Part shown: positions 52,906 through 62,259 of the stretch, piece after piece
Numbering within the stretch: position 1 is the first letter of the stretch
Layout of the letters: every line of letters begins with the position of its first letter
Program-made: the position numbers and the translations under genes
Notes under the pieces: model-generated
What the model saw: only the letters and a program-made list of their open reading frames with translations
Database searches by the model: none
Told to the model about the DNA's origin: nothing
NCBI RefSeq assembly: GCF_000308295.2
Contig: NZ_HG326652.1
Span: 2,880,843-2,944,842 of the forward strand
DNA from: Afipia birgiae 34632
Lineage (GTDB): Bacteria; Pseudomonadota; Alphaproteobacteria; Rhizobiales; Xanthobacteraceae
DNA length: 64,000 bases
Direction of reading: 5' to 3'

Positions 52906-54171
52906 TCATCCTGCTTCAAAGCCGATAGGCGGCACGAAATAGGGTGCACTTTTGCCGCTGTTGGCTTTGGCTTTTGCCAGTTCCGCTCGGGAAACAACAC
53001 GCAGATGAACTTCATCGGGTCCATCGAGAAAGCGCAGGGCGCGCCCCCACGTCCACAGATAGGATAGCGGTGTATCTGGCGTCAGGCCCATTGCGCCGAA
53101 CACCTGCATGGCCCTGTCGATAACCCGTGTCTGAAGCCGGGCCGCAACGATCTTAATTGCCGAAACATCGACGCGCGCCGCCGCATTGCCCTCACGATCC
53201 ATTTTGTGGGCTGCCTTTAATACCAGAAGCCTGGCTTGATCGACCTCCAGCCGTGTTTCAGCGATCCAGTCCTGCACATTGGCGAAATCGGCGATACGAC
53301 GCCCAAACGTCTGTCGTTCCAACGAACGCTCGCACATGAGCTCAAGCGCCAACTCACACTGGCCGATGGTGCGCATGCAGTGATGCACGCGCCCGGGACC
53401 GAGCCGCTCCTGGGCCAGCCTGAAACCGTTTCCCTCCTCACCGATAAGATTCGAAACTGGAACGCGGACGTTCCGGAACAACAGTTCGCAATGTCCCTCG
53501 GGGGAACTGTAGTGCATGATGGGAATGCTGCGCACAATCTTGAGACCCGGTGTGTCCATCGGTACAAGAACCATCGAATGCTGATCGAACGAGCTATGCG
53601 ACGGGTGCTCGCCGGTTACCCCCATGACAATAGCGACCCGGCAATTGGGATGACGCGCACCGGTGATGAACCACTTGCGGCCGTTGATCACGTAACTGTC
53701 GCCATCTCTCTGGATGGTCGTTCGGATGTTCCTGGCGTCGGATGACGCTGTATCCGGTTCACTCATTGCAAAGCAGGAGCGAATTTCCCCGATTAGCAGG
53801 GGGGCGAGCCATTGGGATCGTTGTGAAGGAGTCGCAAACAGATGCAGCAACTCCATGTTTCCGGAGTCGGGAGCGCTGCAATTGAACACCTCGGATGCCC
53901 AGTGAACCCGCCCCATGATCTCCGCAAGCGGAGCATACTCAAGATTGGTAAGGCGCTGGCCTGGCTCATCCTCCTTGAGGCCGGGAAGAAATATATTCCA
54001 CAACCCCTCCATGAACGCGCGCGACTTCAACCGCTCGATGAGAGGCACCGGATAACGTCCTGAAGCAACCTCATGGTGCCATTCCCGATTCGCTGGCTCG
54101 ACATGGAAGCGCATGAAATCGCCAATTTGCGACCGCAAGCGTTCAACTTTCTCGCTGTGATCGAAATCCAT
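52906..54171 (-). CDS. Acyl-CoA dehydrogenase family protein
   Basis: 421 residues. FAD-dependent fold: C-F-A-M-S-E-P-D-T-A-S-S-D near residue 135 (flavin contact), I-N-G-R-K-W-F-I-T-G-A near 165, V-P-V-S-N-L-I-G-E-E-G-N-G-F near 240, F-G-R-R-I-A-D-F-A-N-V-Q near 295, and Q-V-F-G-A-M-G-L near 360. Length and lack of an extra kinase domain fit the ACAD10/11-like branch. Substrate not predictable. A FNR-like box and two overlapping palindromes precede it, unusual for a beta-oxidation gene. Confidence 0.88.
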   Translation of the reverse strand: MDFDHSEKVERLRSQIGDFMRFHVEPANREWHHEVASGRYPVPLIERLKSRAFMEGLWNIFLPGLKEDEPGQRLTNLEYAPLAEIMGRVHWASEVFNCSAPDSGNMELLHLFATPSQRSQWLAPLLIGEIRSCFAMSEPDTASSDARNIRTTIQRDGDSYVINGRKWFITGARHPNCRVAIVMGVTGEHPSHSSFDQHSMVLVPMDTPGLKIVRSIPIMHYSSPEGHCELLFRNVRVPVSNLIGEEGNGFRLAQERLGPGRVHHCMRTIGQCELALELMCERSLERQTFGRRIADFANVQDWIAETRLEVDQARLLVLKAAHKMDREGNAAARVDVSAIKIVAARLQTRVIDRAMQVFGAMGLTPDTPLSYLWTWGRALRFLDGPDEVHLRVVSRAELAKAKANSGKSAPYFVPPIGFEAG

Positions 54172-54239
54172 TGAGGTCCTTTTTTCGCCTGCATGCGGAA
54201 TCCTATAGTTTCATTGATGAAGGAATGGATTTCTTGTCG

Positions 54240-54253
54240 TTGATGTAGGTCAA
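54240..54253 (-). promoter_or_regulatory. FNR-like box upstream of acyl-CoA dehydrogenase
   Basis: TTGATGTAGGTCAA, one mismatch to consensus (G for A at position 10). Centre 75 bases before the ATG. Confidence 0.45.
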
Positions 54254-54261
54254 GCTCCGGT

Positions 54262-54288
54262 GTGACTTTGTCACGCCAAAGTGGCGTG
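54262..54288. promoter_or_regulatory. Two overlapping palindromes upstream of acyl-CoA dehydrogenase
   Basis: GTGAC-TTT-GTCAC (54262-54274) overlaps CACGCCA-AAG-TGGCGTG (54272-54288), both perfect. Size fits TetR- or Crp-type operators, or alternative RNA stems. No regulator gene is adjacent. Confidence 0.4.
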
Positions 54289-54419
54289 AAGCTAAACGCG
54301 AGCCGGTTCTACTGAATGGAGCAACGGCCGAATGAGTGGCAGCGATGATAGTCACAGCACCTAGCAGTGGGATTGATATTCCGCTTTGGCGAATTGTGAT
54401 GCGCTCAGTTTACTGTTGA

Positions 54420-54779
54420 TCAGACTGCAACGGTCAGCTCCTTCTCGAACTGTTCATAGGCGGAAATGGCATCGGCGGCGTACATCAGCGACGGGCCACC
54501 TCCCATATAGACGGCCATACCGAGAGTCTCTTCCACTTCCTGGCGGGTGGCGCCGAGTTTAACCAAGGCCTCGGTATGGAAGCCGATGCAGCCATCGCAA
54601 CGGGCGGCCACGCCGATCGCAAGCGCGATCAATTCCTTCGTCTTTTTGTCCAACGCGCCATCGCGCGTGGCGGCCTGCGCGAGCGCCGAAAACGCTTGCA
54701 TGGTATCGGGTATATCCTTGCGCAATTTCCTCAAATCAGCGGAAATGCGCTTGGTGAGTTCGGAATAGTTCTTTTCCAT
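54420..54779 (-). CDS. Carboxymuconolactone decarboxylase/AhpD-like protein
   Basis: 119 residues from ATG 54779 (GGAAG upstream). CMD domain with the active-site motif A-A-R-C-D-G-C-I-G-F-H near residue 60, the C-x-x-C-x-x-x-H of AhpD-type disulfide reductases. Role likely in peroxide defence or thiol redox; specific partner unknown. It overlaps the tail of the chimeric sigma/RND frame at its 5' end. Confidence 0.85.
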   Translation of the reverse strand: MEKNYSELTKRISADLRKLRKDIPDTMQAFSALAQAATRDGALDKKTKELIALAIGVAARCDGCIGFHTEALVKLGATRQEVEETLGMAVYMGGGPSLMYAADAISAYEQFEKELTVAV

Positions 54780-54809
54780 TCGAGACTTCCTTACTTGCTG
54801 GATGATAGT

Positions 54810-55003
54810 TGCGGTGAGGTTCACGAAGCGCGATGTAGATAGCTGGAATCACAAGCACCGTCAGGATCGACGACACCAGACCGAACAGCAGCGAAATCGC
54901 CAGCCCTGAAAGATCGGATCGAGAAGAACGGTCGCGGCACCGATCATGGCCGCCAGAGCGGTAAGCAGAATGGGCTTGAGGCGCACGGCGCCGGCTTCCC
55001 CAG
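54810..55003 (-). pseudogene. C-terminal remnant of an RND efflux transporter
   Basis: On the minus strand the frame reads G-E-A-G-A-V-R-L-K-P-I-L-L-T-A-L-A-A-M-I-G-A-A, then L-L-D-P-I-F-Q-G, and after loss of one base continues A-I-S-L-L-F-G-L-V-S-S-I-L-T-V-L-V-I-P-A-I-Y. This is the last membrane segment of an AcrB/CzcA-type pump. Only about 60 codons remain, with one frameshift at Q-G. It is not related by position to the cusA at 57080. Confidence 0.8.
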
Positions 55004-55443
55004 CACCACATCGCTGCTGCTTCAGCTATGCTGTGTCCGTCCAATTTTACCGCCTCGATGGCGCATCGCATATTTTTCGGCAGCCGCTGCAAGATCCGTC
55101 TGACGTCGTATGTACTCTCGGCGTCGACGTTGTCGTCATGTGCCATGATCTGATCGGCCTCATCGATAGGCACATCAGCGAGCGACCTGCGGCTTCGACG
55201 CGGGAAATCGATCAACTTGTAGCGCGCAACAGCATTCACCCATGGCGAAAGCGGCCCCGCAAGGTCATAGGTATGTAGCCTGATGTTGATCGCCAACACC
55301 GCTTCCTGAACCAGATCCTCAGCCTCTGCCGCGCCTTTCCCAATTCCCGAAAGTTTGCCTTTGTAATAAGCCCGTAGACGGCGGCTCAATCGCTCAAGCA
55401 GCGCGCGGTACGAAGTCAGGTCGCCATCCAGGCTTGAAAGCAT
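55004..55443 (-). pseudogene. ECF-type sigma factor, truncated in region 4
   Basis: About 145 residues of sigma factor: region 2 with E-D-L-V-Q-E-A-V-L-A-I near residue 42 and W-V-N-A-V-A-R-Y-K-L-I-D near 70; region 4 start L-Q-R-L-P-K-N-M-R-C-A-I-E-A-V-K-L-D-G-H-S-I-A-E-A-A-A. It breaks off at the recognition helix and runs into RND remnant sequence out of frame, giving a chimeric open frame down to 54736. Without the recognition helix it should not direct transcription. Confidence 0.75.
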
Positions 55444-55603
55444 CAGCGCCTTCAGTTCGATTTCGCTGATCGTCAGCGTGCGTCATATCGTTAATTTTGC
55501 CGGTCTACCTGGTTTGGTTACAGACACCAGCGCCTTGGTGTCGAAAAATCGTGGAACTCGCTAACTTGGTCGTCCTGCATCTCAGTTGGTGGTCTCAAGG
55601 AAT

Positions 55604-57019
55604 TCACTGTCCCGAGGGCGTTCGCAGGCCATACCAAGCGTCACGCACCTGGTGGTAATGCACCTCCGGCAGATAATCAGGCGTATCGAGGCGCAGCGTC
55701 CGAACATCGAGCCGGCCCGTCGCGCTCAGCAGCGTGTAGGACGCGATCACCCGGTCACGCTGAGCCAGAATTTGGCGCGCGCGTGCGTTGGTCAGATCCT
55801 GTTGTGCGTTCAAGACATCGACCGTCGTGCGCTGGCCGGCCTGTGCTTCACGCTGCACACCTCGCAAAGCGATCCCGGCGGCTCGCACCTCCGACTCGGC
55901 AGCCGTGAGCGCAATCTTGGTTCCTTCGTTGGTTGCCCACGCGCTCGCCACCGCGGTTCGCGACTGGTTTCTGACCTGTTCAAGGACGATCCGGCTTTGC
56001 GACGCCAACTCCTTGGCTTGCCGGGTCCGCGACGCAGCCATACCGCCATCGTAAATTGGCACCCCGATCTGGCCAATCACTGAGGCCTGATCCATACGCG
56101 TTGTACCCAAATTCGTATCAGTCTGAACTCCGCGACTAACGCTTCCCTGGACCGTCACCGTTGGCATCAGACTGCTTTCCGCCACACTGATAGTCGTCAG
56201 GGCGACGTCAACATCAAATCCCGCCGCAAGAACCGCGGGATGCTCACGCGTCGCTGCTTTCGTCGCTTCAGGAAGCCCGGACGGTGATAAGCGATCCACT
56301 GTTGCGGCCGGTACCAGCTGAACCGGACGCTCTCCGACAATCTGATGGTAGACGGCTTGACTGACGGCGAGCGCAACTTCTGCTGCGTTGAGATCCGCCA
56401 ATCCCCGACTCAAGCGCGCTTCCGCCTGCGCTGCGTCGGTCGGCGTCACATCGCCGGCATCGAGGCGCTTGCGAGTAGCGCCGAGGAGTTCGCGCAGGAA
56501 TGCGACATTGGTACGCTGCGCTTCGAGCAGCGCCTGGTTGGCAAGCACACCCATATAGGCCGTAACACCGTCCAGCAGCACGCCTTGACCAACGTTGCGC
56601 AACGCTTCACGACCTGAGCGTACCTGAATTTCGGCTACCCGTACGCTGTTCACAGTCTTGAAGCCGTTGAAGAGGGTTTGCGTAACGGTTAAGCCGATCG
56701 TCCATGGACGAAGCGTTGCGCCCTGCGCGGAGTTGTCGGGCAAGAGATTGCGGACCGCCTGCAGTCCGCTGCTTAGGCTCGCCATGATCTGCGGGCGATA
56801 ATCTGCCAACGCTTGTGGAACGTTCTCATCGGTCGCCCGCTGACCGGCACGCGCGGCGTTGAGTTGCGGATTTCCCTGGTACGCCCTGACCAATACTTCC
56901 GGCAAAGTTTCCGCTCGCCCAGGCAAGGCGACCAACGAAACCGCAACCGAGATTACGAGGGAAGAGATATGCTGCACTCTCTTAGCTGCTTGAATCGGTT
57001 TGAGCGGCGATTTATGCAT
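55604..57019 (-). CDS. TolC-type outer membrane efflux protein
   Basis: 471 residues. Signal peptide ending about A-L-P-G-R-A, then two OEP repeats typical of TolC: A-Y-Q-G-N-P-Q-L-N-A-A-R, L-F-N-G-F-K-T near 105, D-V-T-P-T-D-A-A-Q-A-E-A-R, a second N-terminal half repeat with V-P-I-Y-D-G-G, and V-D-V-L-N-A-Q-Q-D-L-T near the end. Last gene of the metal efflux operon; forms the outer-membrane channel for CusAB. Confidence 0.92.
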   Translation of the reverse strand: MHKSPLKPIQAAKRVQHISSLVISVAVSLVALPGRAETLPEVLVRAYQGNPQLNAARAGQRATDENVPQALADYRPQIMASLSSGLQAVRNLLPDNSAQGATLRPWTIGLTVTQTLFNGFKTVNSVRVAEIQVRSGREALRNVGQGVLLDGVTAYMGVLANQALLEAQRTNVAFLRELLGATRKRLDAGDVTPTDAAQAEARLSRGLADLNAAEVALAVSQAVYHQIVGERPVQLVPAATVDRLSPSGLPEATKAATREHPAVLAAGFDVDVALTTISVAESSLMPTVTVQGSVSRGVQTDTNLGTTRMDQASVIGQIGVPIYDGGMAASRTRQAKELASQSRIVLEQVRNQSRTAVASAWATNEGTKIALTAAESEVRAAGIALRGVQREAQAGQRTTVDVLNAQQDLTNARARQILAQRDRVIASYTLLSATGRLDVRTLRLDTPDYLPEVHYHQVRDAWYGLRTPSGQ

Positions 57020-57079
57020 ATTTTGCTACCGGTTTGCGTCAATTTCGACGTTACGAAACGGGAATCGGTACTACTCACA

Positions 57080-60000
57080 TCAAGACCTGAGAGGGTCGCT
57101 CTGCGGCCGTCTCGCTTGGACGACAGAACTCTGGCGTCTTTCCTTAACCAATCCATAGATTGCCGGAATCACGATCAGCGTCAGCAACGTGGACGAGATC
57201 ATGCCGCCGATCATCGGAACCGCGATACGCTGCATGATTTCCGAGCCAGTGCCGGTGCTCCACATGATCGGCAGCAGGCCCGCCATGATTGCCACGACGG
57301 TCATCATTTTCGGGCGCACGCGTTCCACCGCACCGACCATGACGGCATCGTAAAGATCGGCACGCGTTAATGCCCGGCCTTCAGCGTCACGCCTCGCCTT
57401 GATCTCCGCCAGTGCATGGTTAAGATAGATCAGCATGATCACGCCGGTTTCGGCGGCGACGCCGGCCAGCGCGATGAATCCGACGACGACCGCGACCGAC
57501 ATATTGAAGCCGAGCCACCACATCAGCCAGATCCCGCCGACCAGGGCAAAGGGCAGCGAGAGCATGACGATCATGGTCTCGGTGATGGAGCGGAAGTTGA
57601 GATACAGCAGCATGAAGATGATGAGCAGCGTCACCGGCACCACGATCTTCAGGCGCGCGGTGGCGCGTTCGAGATATTCATACTGGCCGCTCCAGACCAC
57701 ATAGTAACTCGGCGGAAACTGGATACTGGCCTGCACGGCTTGCTGCGCGTCGGCAACGTAGCCTCCAAGATCGCGGTCGCGGATATCGACATAGATATAG
57801 GTCGCCAGTTGGCCATTCTCGGTGCGGATCGATGTCGGTCCACGCGCCGGTTCGATTTTGGCGATCTCTCCGAGCGGCACTGCGCCACCGCCGGGCATCG
57901 GAACGAGGACATCGTTCGCGATGGCTTGCGGACTGTCCCTCATGTCGCGCGGATAACGCATATTGACGCCGAAACGCTGCCGTCCTTCCACCGTCGTCGT
58001 GACGGTCTGGCCGCCGAGCGCGGTCCCGATCACATCCTGAACATCCTGAATCATGATTCCGTAGCGCGCCAGAGCAGCGCGGTCGGGTGTGACGTCGAGA
58101 TAGTATCCGCCGATCCCGCGTTCAGCATAAGCCGATGACGTTCCCGGCACGGCCTTGAGCACCTGTTCGATCTGCCTGGCCAGCTTGTCGATCTCAACCA
58201 GATCGGTGCCGATCACCTTGACCCCGATCGGAGTCCGGATGCCGGTCGACAACATATCGATGCGGGCCTTGATCGGCATGGTCCATGCGTTCGAGACGCC
58301 GGGGAATTGCAGGGCCTTGTCCATCTCCGCGACCAGACTGTCAACCGTCACGCCTGGCCGCCACTCCTCCTTCGGCTTCAGGTTGACGATGGTCTCGAAC
58401 ATTTCCGACGGAGCGGGATCGGTCGCGGTCAACGCGCGACCCGCCTTGCCGTAGACAGACGCCACCTCCGGAAACGACCGGATAATTCTATCCTGCATCT
58501 GCAATAGTTCACCTGCCTTGGTCACCGAAATACCCGGCAGCGTCGTCGGCATGAAGAGCAGCATGCCCTCGTTGAGATTCGGCATGAATTCGGTGCCGAG
58601 CTGACGAGCCGGCCAGATCGTCACTGCAAGAACGGCGAGCGACAGCACGATCACCAGGGTCTTGGCGCGCATCACAGCCTTGATCACCGGCCGATAGATC
58701 CAGATCAGGAAGCGGTTGATCGGATTCTTGTGCTCCGGAACGATTTTGCCGCGCACGAAGATGATCATCAGTGCCGGGACAAGCGTCACCGACAGCAAGG
58801 CCGCGGCAGCCATCGCAAATGTCTTGGTGAAGGCCAGCGGGCTGAACAACCGTCCTTCCTGCGACTCCAGCGTGAAGATCGGCATGAACGACACGGTGAT
58901 GATCAGCAGGCTGAAAAACAGCGCGGGACCGACTTCCGATGCTGCCTCGATCAGGATATCGACTCTTGACTGTCCCGGTTCGGATCGTTCCAGATGCTTG
59001 TGTGCATTCTCGATCATGACAATGGCCGCATCGACCATGGCGCCGATCGCGATCGCAATGCCGCCAAGACTCATGATGTTGGATCCCAGCCCGAGCAGCT
59101 TCATCGCGCCGAACGCCATCAACACACCAACGGGCAGCATCAAGATCGCCACCAGCGCACTTCGGACATGCAACAGGAAGACGATACAAACCAGGGCAAC
59201 GACGATGCTTTCCTCCAGCAACGTATGCTTGAGGGTGGCGATGGCCGCGTTGATCAGGTTGGAGCGGTCATAAACCGGAACGATCTCGACGGATTTCGGC
59301 AGACTACTCGCGATCTCCTTGAAGCGTTTCTTGACGTTGTCGATCACGTCAAGCGCATTGACGCCGAAACGTTGCAGCACGATGCCGCTGGCGACCTCTC
59401 CCTCACCATTGAGCTCGGTGATGCCGCGGCGCTCGTCCGGCCCGAGTTCCACGCGGGCGACATCGCGCAGCAGAACCGGCGTGCCGTTGTTGGTCTTCAG
59501 CACGATGTTGCCGAGGTCGTTGATGTTCTTCAGATAGCCCTTGCCGCGAATGACGTATTCGAACTCTGACAGCTCCACCGTTCGGCCGCCGACATCGGCA
59601 TTGCTGGCGCGAATCGCATCGCGCATCTTCTGCATAGTGATGCCGCGATCACGCATGCGCTGCGGGTCGAGGATGACGTTGTATTGTTTGACGAAGCCGC
59701 CGACGCTGGCCACCTCCGCGACACCCTCAGCCTTGGCCAGCGCGAATTTCAGGTTCCAGTCCTGAATGGTGCGTGTCTCGGCGAGGTTCAATTCTTTCGA
59801 CACCACCGCATACTGATAGACCCATCCCACGCCGGTGGCGTCGGGGCCGATCGTCGGTGTCACGCCGGCTGGCAGCCGCGAGGCCGCGGCGTTGAGGAAT
59901 TCGAGCACGCGCGACCGCGCCCAATAGATGTCGGTGCCGTCCTCGAAGATGACATAGACGAACGACACGCCGAAAAACGAGAAACCGCGCACGACTTTCG

Positions 60001-60235
60001 ATTTTGGAACCGTCAGCATTGCCGTGGTCAGGGGATAGGTGACCTGGTCTTCAATCACCTGCGGCGCCTGACCGGGATATTCGGTGTAGACGACCACCTG
60101 GGTGTCGGAAAGATCGGGGATGGCGTCGAGCGGAAGATGCACGAGCGCGTAAAGGCCGGCGGCTGTCGCAAAGGCGGCGCCGAACAGCACTAACAGCAGA
60201 TTGCGTGCCGACCAGGCGATGGCTCGGGCGATCAT
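57080..60235 (-). CDS. cusA: CusA/CzcA-type heavy-metal RND efflux pump
   Basis: 1051 residues with twelve membrane helices and two large periplasmic loops. HME-RND start W-S-A-R-N-L-L-L-V-L-F and P-L-D-A-I-P-D-L-S-D-T-Q-V; helix 4 contains G-A-M-V-D-A-A-I-V-M-I-E-N-A-H-K in the family position. The second loop has P-I-K-A-R-I-D-M-L-S-T-G-I-R-T-P-I-G-V-K with a Met typical of the Cu/Ag (CusA) branch. Proton-driven export of Cu(I)/Ag(I) is likely; the metal is inferred. Overlaps cusB by four bases. Confidence 0.93.
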   Translation of the reverse strand: MIARAIAWSARNLLLVLFGAAFATAAGLYALVHLPLDAIPDLSDTQVVVYTEYPGQAPQVIEDQVTYPLTTAMLTVPKSKVVRGFSFFGVSFVYVIFEDGTDIYWARSRVLEFLNAAASRLPAGVTPTIGPDATGVGWVYQYAVVSKELNLAETRTIQDWNLKFALAKAEGVAEVASVGGFVKQYNVILDPQRMRDRGITMQKMRDAIRASNADVGGRTVELSEFEYVIRGKGYLKNINDLGNIVLKTNNGTPVLLRDVARVELGPDERRGITELNGEGEVASGIVLQRFGVNALDVIDNVKKRFKEIASSLPKSVEIVPVYDRSNLINAAIATLKHTLLEESIVVALVCIVFLLHVRSALVAILMLPVGVLMAFGAMKLLGLGSNIMSLGGIAIAIGAMVDAAIVMIENAHKHLERSEPGQSRVDILIEAASEVGPALFFSLLIITVSFMPIFTLESQEGRLFSPLAFTKTFAMAAAALLSVTLVPALMIIFVRGKIVPEHKNPINRFLIWIYRPVIKAVMRAKTLVIVLSLAVLAVTIWPARQLGTEFMPNLNEGMLLFMPTTLPGISVTKAGELLQMQDRIIRSFPEVASVYGKAGRALTATDPAPSEMFETIVNLKPKEEWRPGVTVDSLVAEMDKALQFPGVSNAWTMPIKARIDMLSTGIRTPIGVKVIGTDLVEIDKLARQIEQVLKAVPGTSSAYAERGIGGYYLDVTPDRAALARYGIMIQDVQDVIGTALGGQTVTTTVEGRQRFGVNMRYPRDMRDSPQAIANDVLVPMPGGGAVPLGEIAKIEPARGPTSIRTENGQLATYIYVDIRDRDLGGYVADAQQAVQASIQFPPSYYVVWSGQYEYLERATARLKIVVPVTLLIIFMLLYLNFRSITETMIVMLSLPFALVGGIWLMWWLGFNMSVAVVVGFIALAGVAAETGVIMLIYLNHALAEIKARRDAEGRALTRADLYDAVMVGAVERVRPKMMTVVAIMAGLLPIMWSTGTGSEIMQRIAVPMIGGMISSTLLTLIVIPAIYGLVKERRQSSVVQARRPQSDPLRS

Positions 60236-61659
60236 TGGTGCCCTCCCACGTGTTTCGCCCCGCTTGAAGCTTCGGTCGTCTGCGGCGTGGCGGCTTCCGC
60301 AAAGCCCTTCAGCGCGGCCTTCAGGTTGCTTTCGGAATCGATCAGGAAATTGGCCGAGGTCACGATCGCCTCGCCCTCGCTCACGCCCTCCTTCACCTCG
60401 GCGTAGCCGTCGCCACGGCGGCCTAGCTTGACAGTGCGCGGCTCGAAGCGGCCCTCGCCCTTGTCGATGAAGACGGCTTGCCTGCTGCCCGTATCGAGCA
60501 CGGAGCTGTCAGGGACGGCGACGACCGCTGTCCCACTGGCGGTGCCGATCTCAGCGTCGACATACATGTCCGGCAGCAACGCGAGGTCGGCGTTCGCCAG
60601 TTCGATCCGGACCCGCGCGGTTCGCGTTTCGCGGTTCACCTGCGGATAGACTACGCTGATCTTGCCGGAAAATTCCCGCCCGGGGAAGCTGCGGGCGCGC
60701 ACCGCAACGGGCTGACCGACCGCAATGCTACCGAGATCGCGTTCCGCCACGTCGGCCAGAGCCCACACGACCGAAATATCCGCAATGCGGAAGAGAACGT
60801 CGCCTGGTTGCGCGCGCATGCCTTCGATGGCGTTGCGCTCCAGCACAATGCCGTCGCGCGGCGCGGACCATTGAATCGCAATTGGGGTTGTTCTGCTCTT
60901 CTCCATTGCCGCGATGACCGGCTCGGGAACGTCGAGATTCATCAGCCGCTGCCGAGAACCGCGGCCGTACAGCTCGATACCCCCGGTTACCTTGGAATTG
61001 ATGGTCGCGAGATACTCGGCCGCAGCCACCGCGACGGCGGAACTGTAGATTTCCATCAGCGGTTGCCCTGCCGAGACGCTCGACCCGGTAGTGACATTGG
61101 CGACCTTTTGCACGTAGCTTTCCGCGCGCATAGCAATGACCGAGATGCGGCGCTCGTCGAGCTGGATCGTGCCGGGTGCCCGCACCAAGGTTCGGATCGC
61201 GCGGCGTTCGGCTGGGGCCGATCTCACGCCGGTCCGCTGGATCTTGCCCGGCGAGAGCTTGACCGAACCGTCGTCGCTGTCATCGCCCTCGTAAACGGGG
61301 ATGTAGTCCATCCCCATGCCGTCCTTCTTCGGCACCGGCGACGTGTCCGCCAGCCCCATCGGATTGCGGTAGTACAGGATCTTGCGCGCCCCCTGAGCGG
61401 CTTGCGGCTTCGCAGGCGGATCGAAGGACGGCTCTTGGTCGTCGTAGACGGGGAGATAGTCGCGACCTTGCTGATCCTTCTTGGGACCAGCCGACCAGAA
61501 CGGCGCGCCGCTCGGGTCGCGATAGTATAGCACCAGCCGCTCGGCCGCGGCCGCGCTGGTCAGATGGATCTGCGCCCGCAAGAGCGGCTGTTGGCTCAGC
61601 CAAACGCCGACGGCGGCGAGCCCGATGCTGGCTGCAAGTGTGGTCAGAAGCTTGTTCAT
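60232..61659 (-). CDS. cusB: CusB-type periplasmic adaptor with two heavy-metal-binding repeats
   Basis: 475 residues from ATG 61659 (GTG 61668 also possible). After an N-terminal anchor come two HMBD repeats: L-Y-Y-R-D-P ... P-K-K-D-Q-Q-G-R-D-Y-L-P-V-Y and L-Y-Y-R-N-P ... P-K-K-D-G-M-G-M-D-Y-I-P-V-Y. The rest is a membrane-fusion protein with P-G-T-I-Q-L-D-E-R-R near 165 and a beta-barrel V-R-A-R-S-F-P-G near 330. The HMBD repeats bind copper or other metals. Partner of CusA and TolC. Confidence 0.92.
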   Translation of the reverse strand: MNKLLTTLAASIGLAAVGVWLSQQPLLRAQIHLTSAAAAERLVLYYRDPSGAPFWSAGPKKDQQGRDYLPVYDDQEPSFDPPAKPQAAQGARKILYYRNPMGLADTSPVPKKDGMGMDYIPVYEGDDSDDGSVKLSPGKIQRTGVRSAPAERRAIRTLVRAPGTIQLDERRISVIAMRAESYVQKVANVTTGSSVSAGQPLMEIYSSAVAVAAAEYLATINSKVTGGIELYGRGSRQRLMNLDVPEPVIAAMEKSRTTPIAIQWSAPRDGIVLERNAIEGMRAQPGDVLFRIADISVVWALADVAERDLGSIAVGQPVAVRARSFPGREFSGKISVVYPQVNRETRTARVRIELANADLALLPDMYVDAEIGTASGTAVVAVPDSSVLDTGSRQAVFIDKGEGRFEPRTVKLGRRGDGYAEVKEGVSEGEAIVTSANFLIDSESNLKAALKGFAEAATPQTTEASSGAKHVGGHQ

Positions 61660-61712
61660 ATAATTCACCGTAAGAGCGCATTCACGCAGGCACTTTGAGC
61701 TGGATTAAGGTG

Positions 61713-61738
61713 CGTCGGCGCTCCACGGAGCGCCGACG
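61713..61738. repeat. Perfect hairpin between FixH-like gene and cusB
   Basis: Arms CGTCGGCGCTC and GAGCGCCGACG around CACG. No U-tract follows on the minus strand, so it may limit or protect rather than end the mRNA, setting FixH-like and CusBA levels apart. Confidence 0.6.
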
Positions 61739-61744
61739 AGAACC

Positions 61745-62140
61745 TCATTTGCCCGCCTTGATCACCACTTTGCCGATCACAGTCTCCGCCTCGCCCTGTA
61801 CCTTGGCGGCTACGCTGAGCTGATAGCGACCAGCCATCGGCAAATCGGTCTTGAAGGCGTAGACGCCAGGCTCCTTTGCCGGCAGCGGGCTGACCGGCGA
61901 TTCCATCTCCGCCATGCCGTCAGGCGCCATGTCGACGCGGGTGCGGATGATGACTGCGTCCGGCACCGGCTTTCCCGTGGCCTTGTTGATCAGACGCACC
62001 GCCACCGTCACGTCGTCGCCCTTCTTCATCTCCGCATTGACGGGCTCGAATGCGTAATCGCTTGCTGCCCCGAATGCTGCGGAGCCTGCGAGACTCACCA
62101 CCGTGGCGAACGCCACGACGCGCGTGAACTTTGAAATCAT
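61745..62140 (-). CDS. FixH-like (YtkA-type) exported protein in efflux operon
   Basis: 131 residues; GAGGAGAA before ATG 62140. Signal peptide M-I-S-K-F-T-R-V-V-A-F-A-T-V-V-S-L-A-G-S ending A-F-G-A. The immunoglobulin-like domain has A-V-I-I-R-T-R-V-D-M-A-P-D-G-M-A-E-M-E-S and P-G-V-Y-A-F-K-T-D-L-P-M-A-G-R-Y-Q-L, the FixH/YtkA pattern. Met-rich M-A-P-D-G-M-A-E-M could bind Cu(I). Next to cusB, a periplasmic metal chaperone like CusF is a good inference. Confidence 0.8.
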   Translation of the reverse strand: MISKFTRVVAFATVVSLAGSAAFGAASDYAFEPVNAEMKKGDDVTVAVRLINKATGKPVPDAVIIRTRVDMAPDGMAEMESPVSPLPAKEPGVYAFKTDLPMAGRYQLSVAAKVQGEAETVIGKVVIKAGK

Positions 62141-62259
62141 TGGATCTTCTCCTCATGGGTCTGGTCTATCCACGGCTTCGGAACCGAATCGAAGGCGCGC
62201 GGAATTGTCGCCACACGCGAGCGCAAACGGCCTGCGCGTCGGCAGCACGCGAGAGAAGA

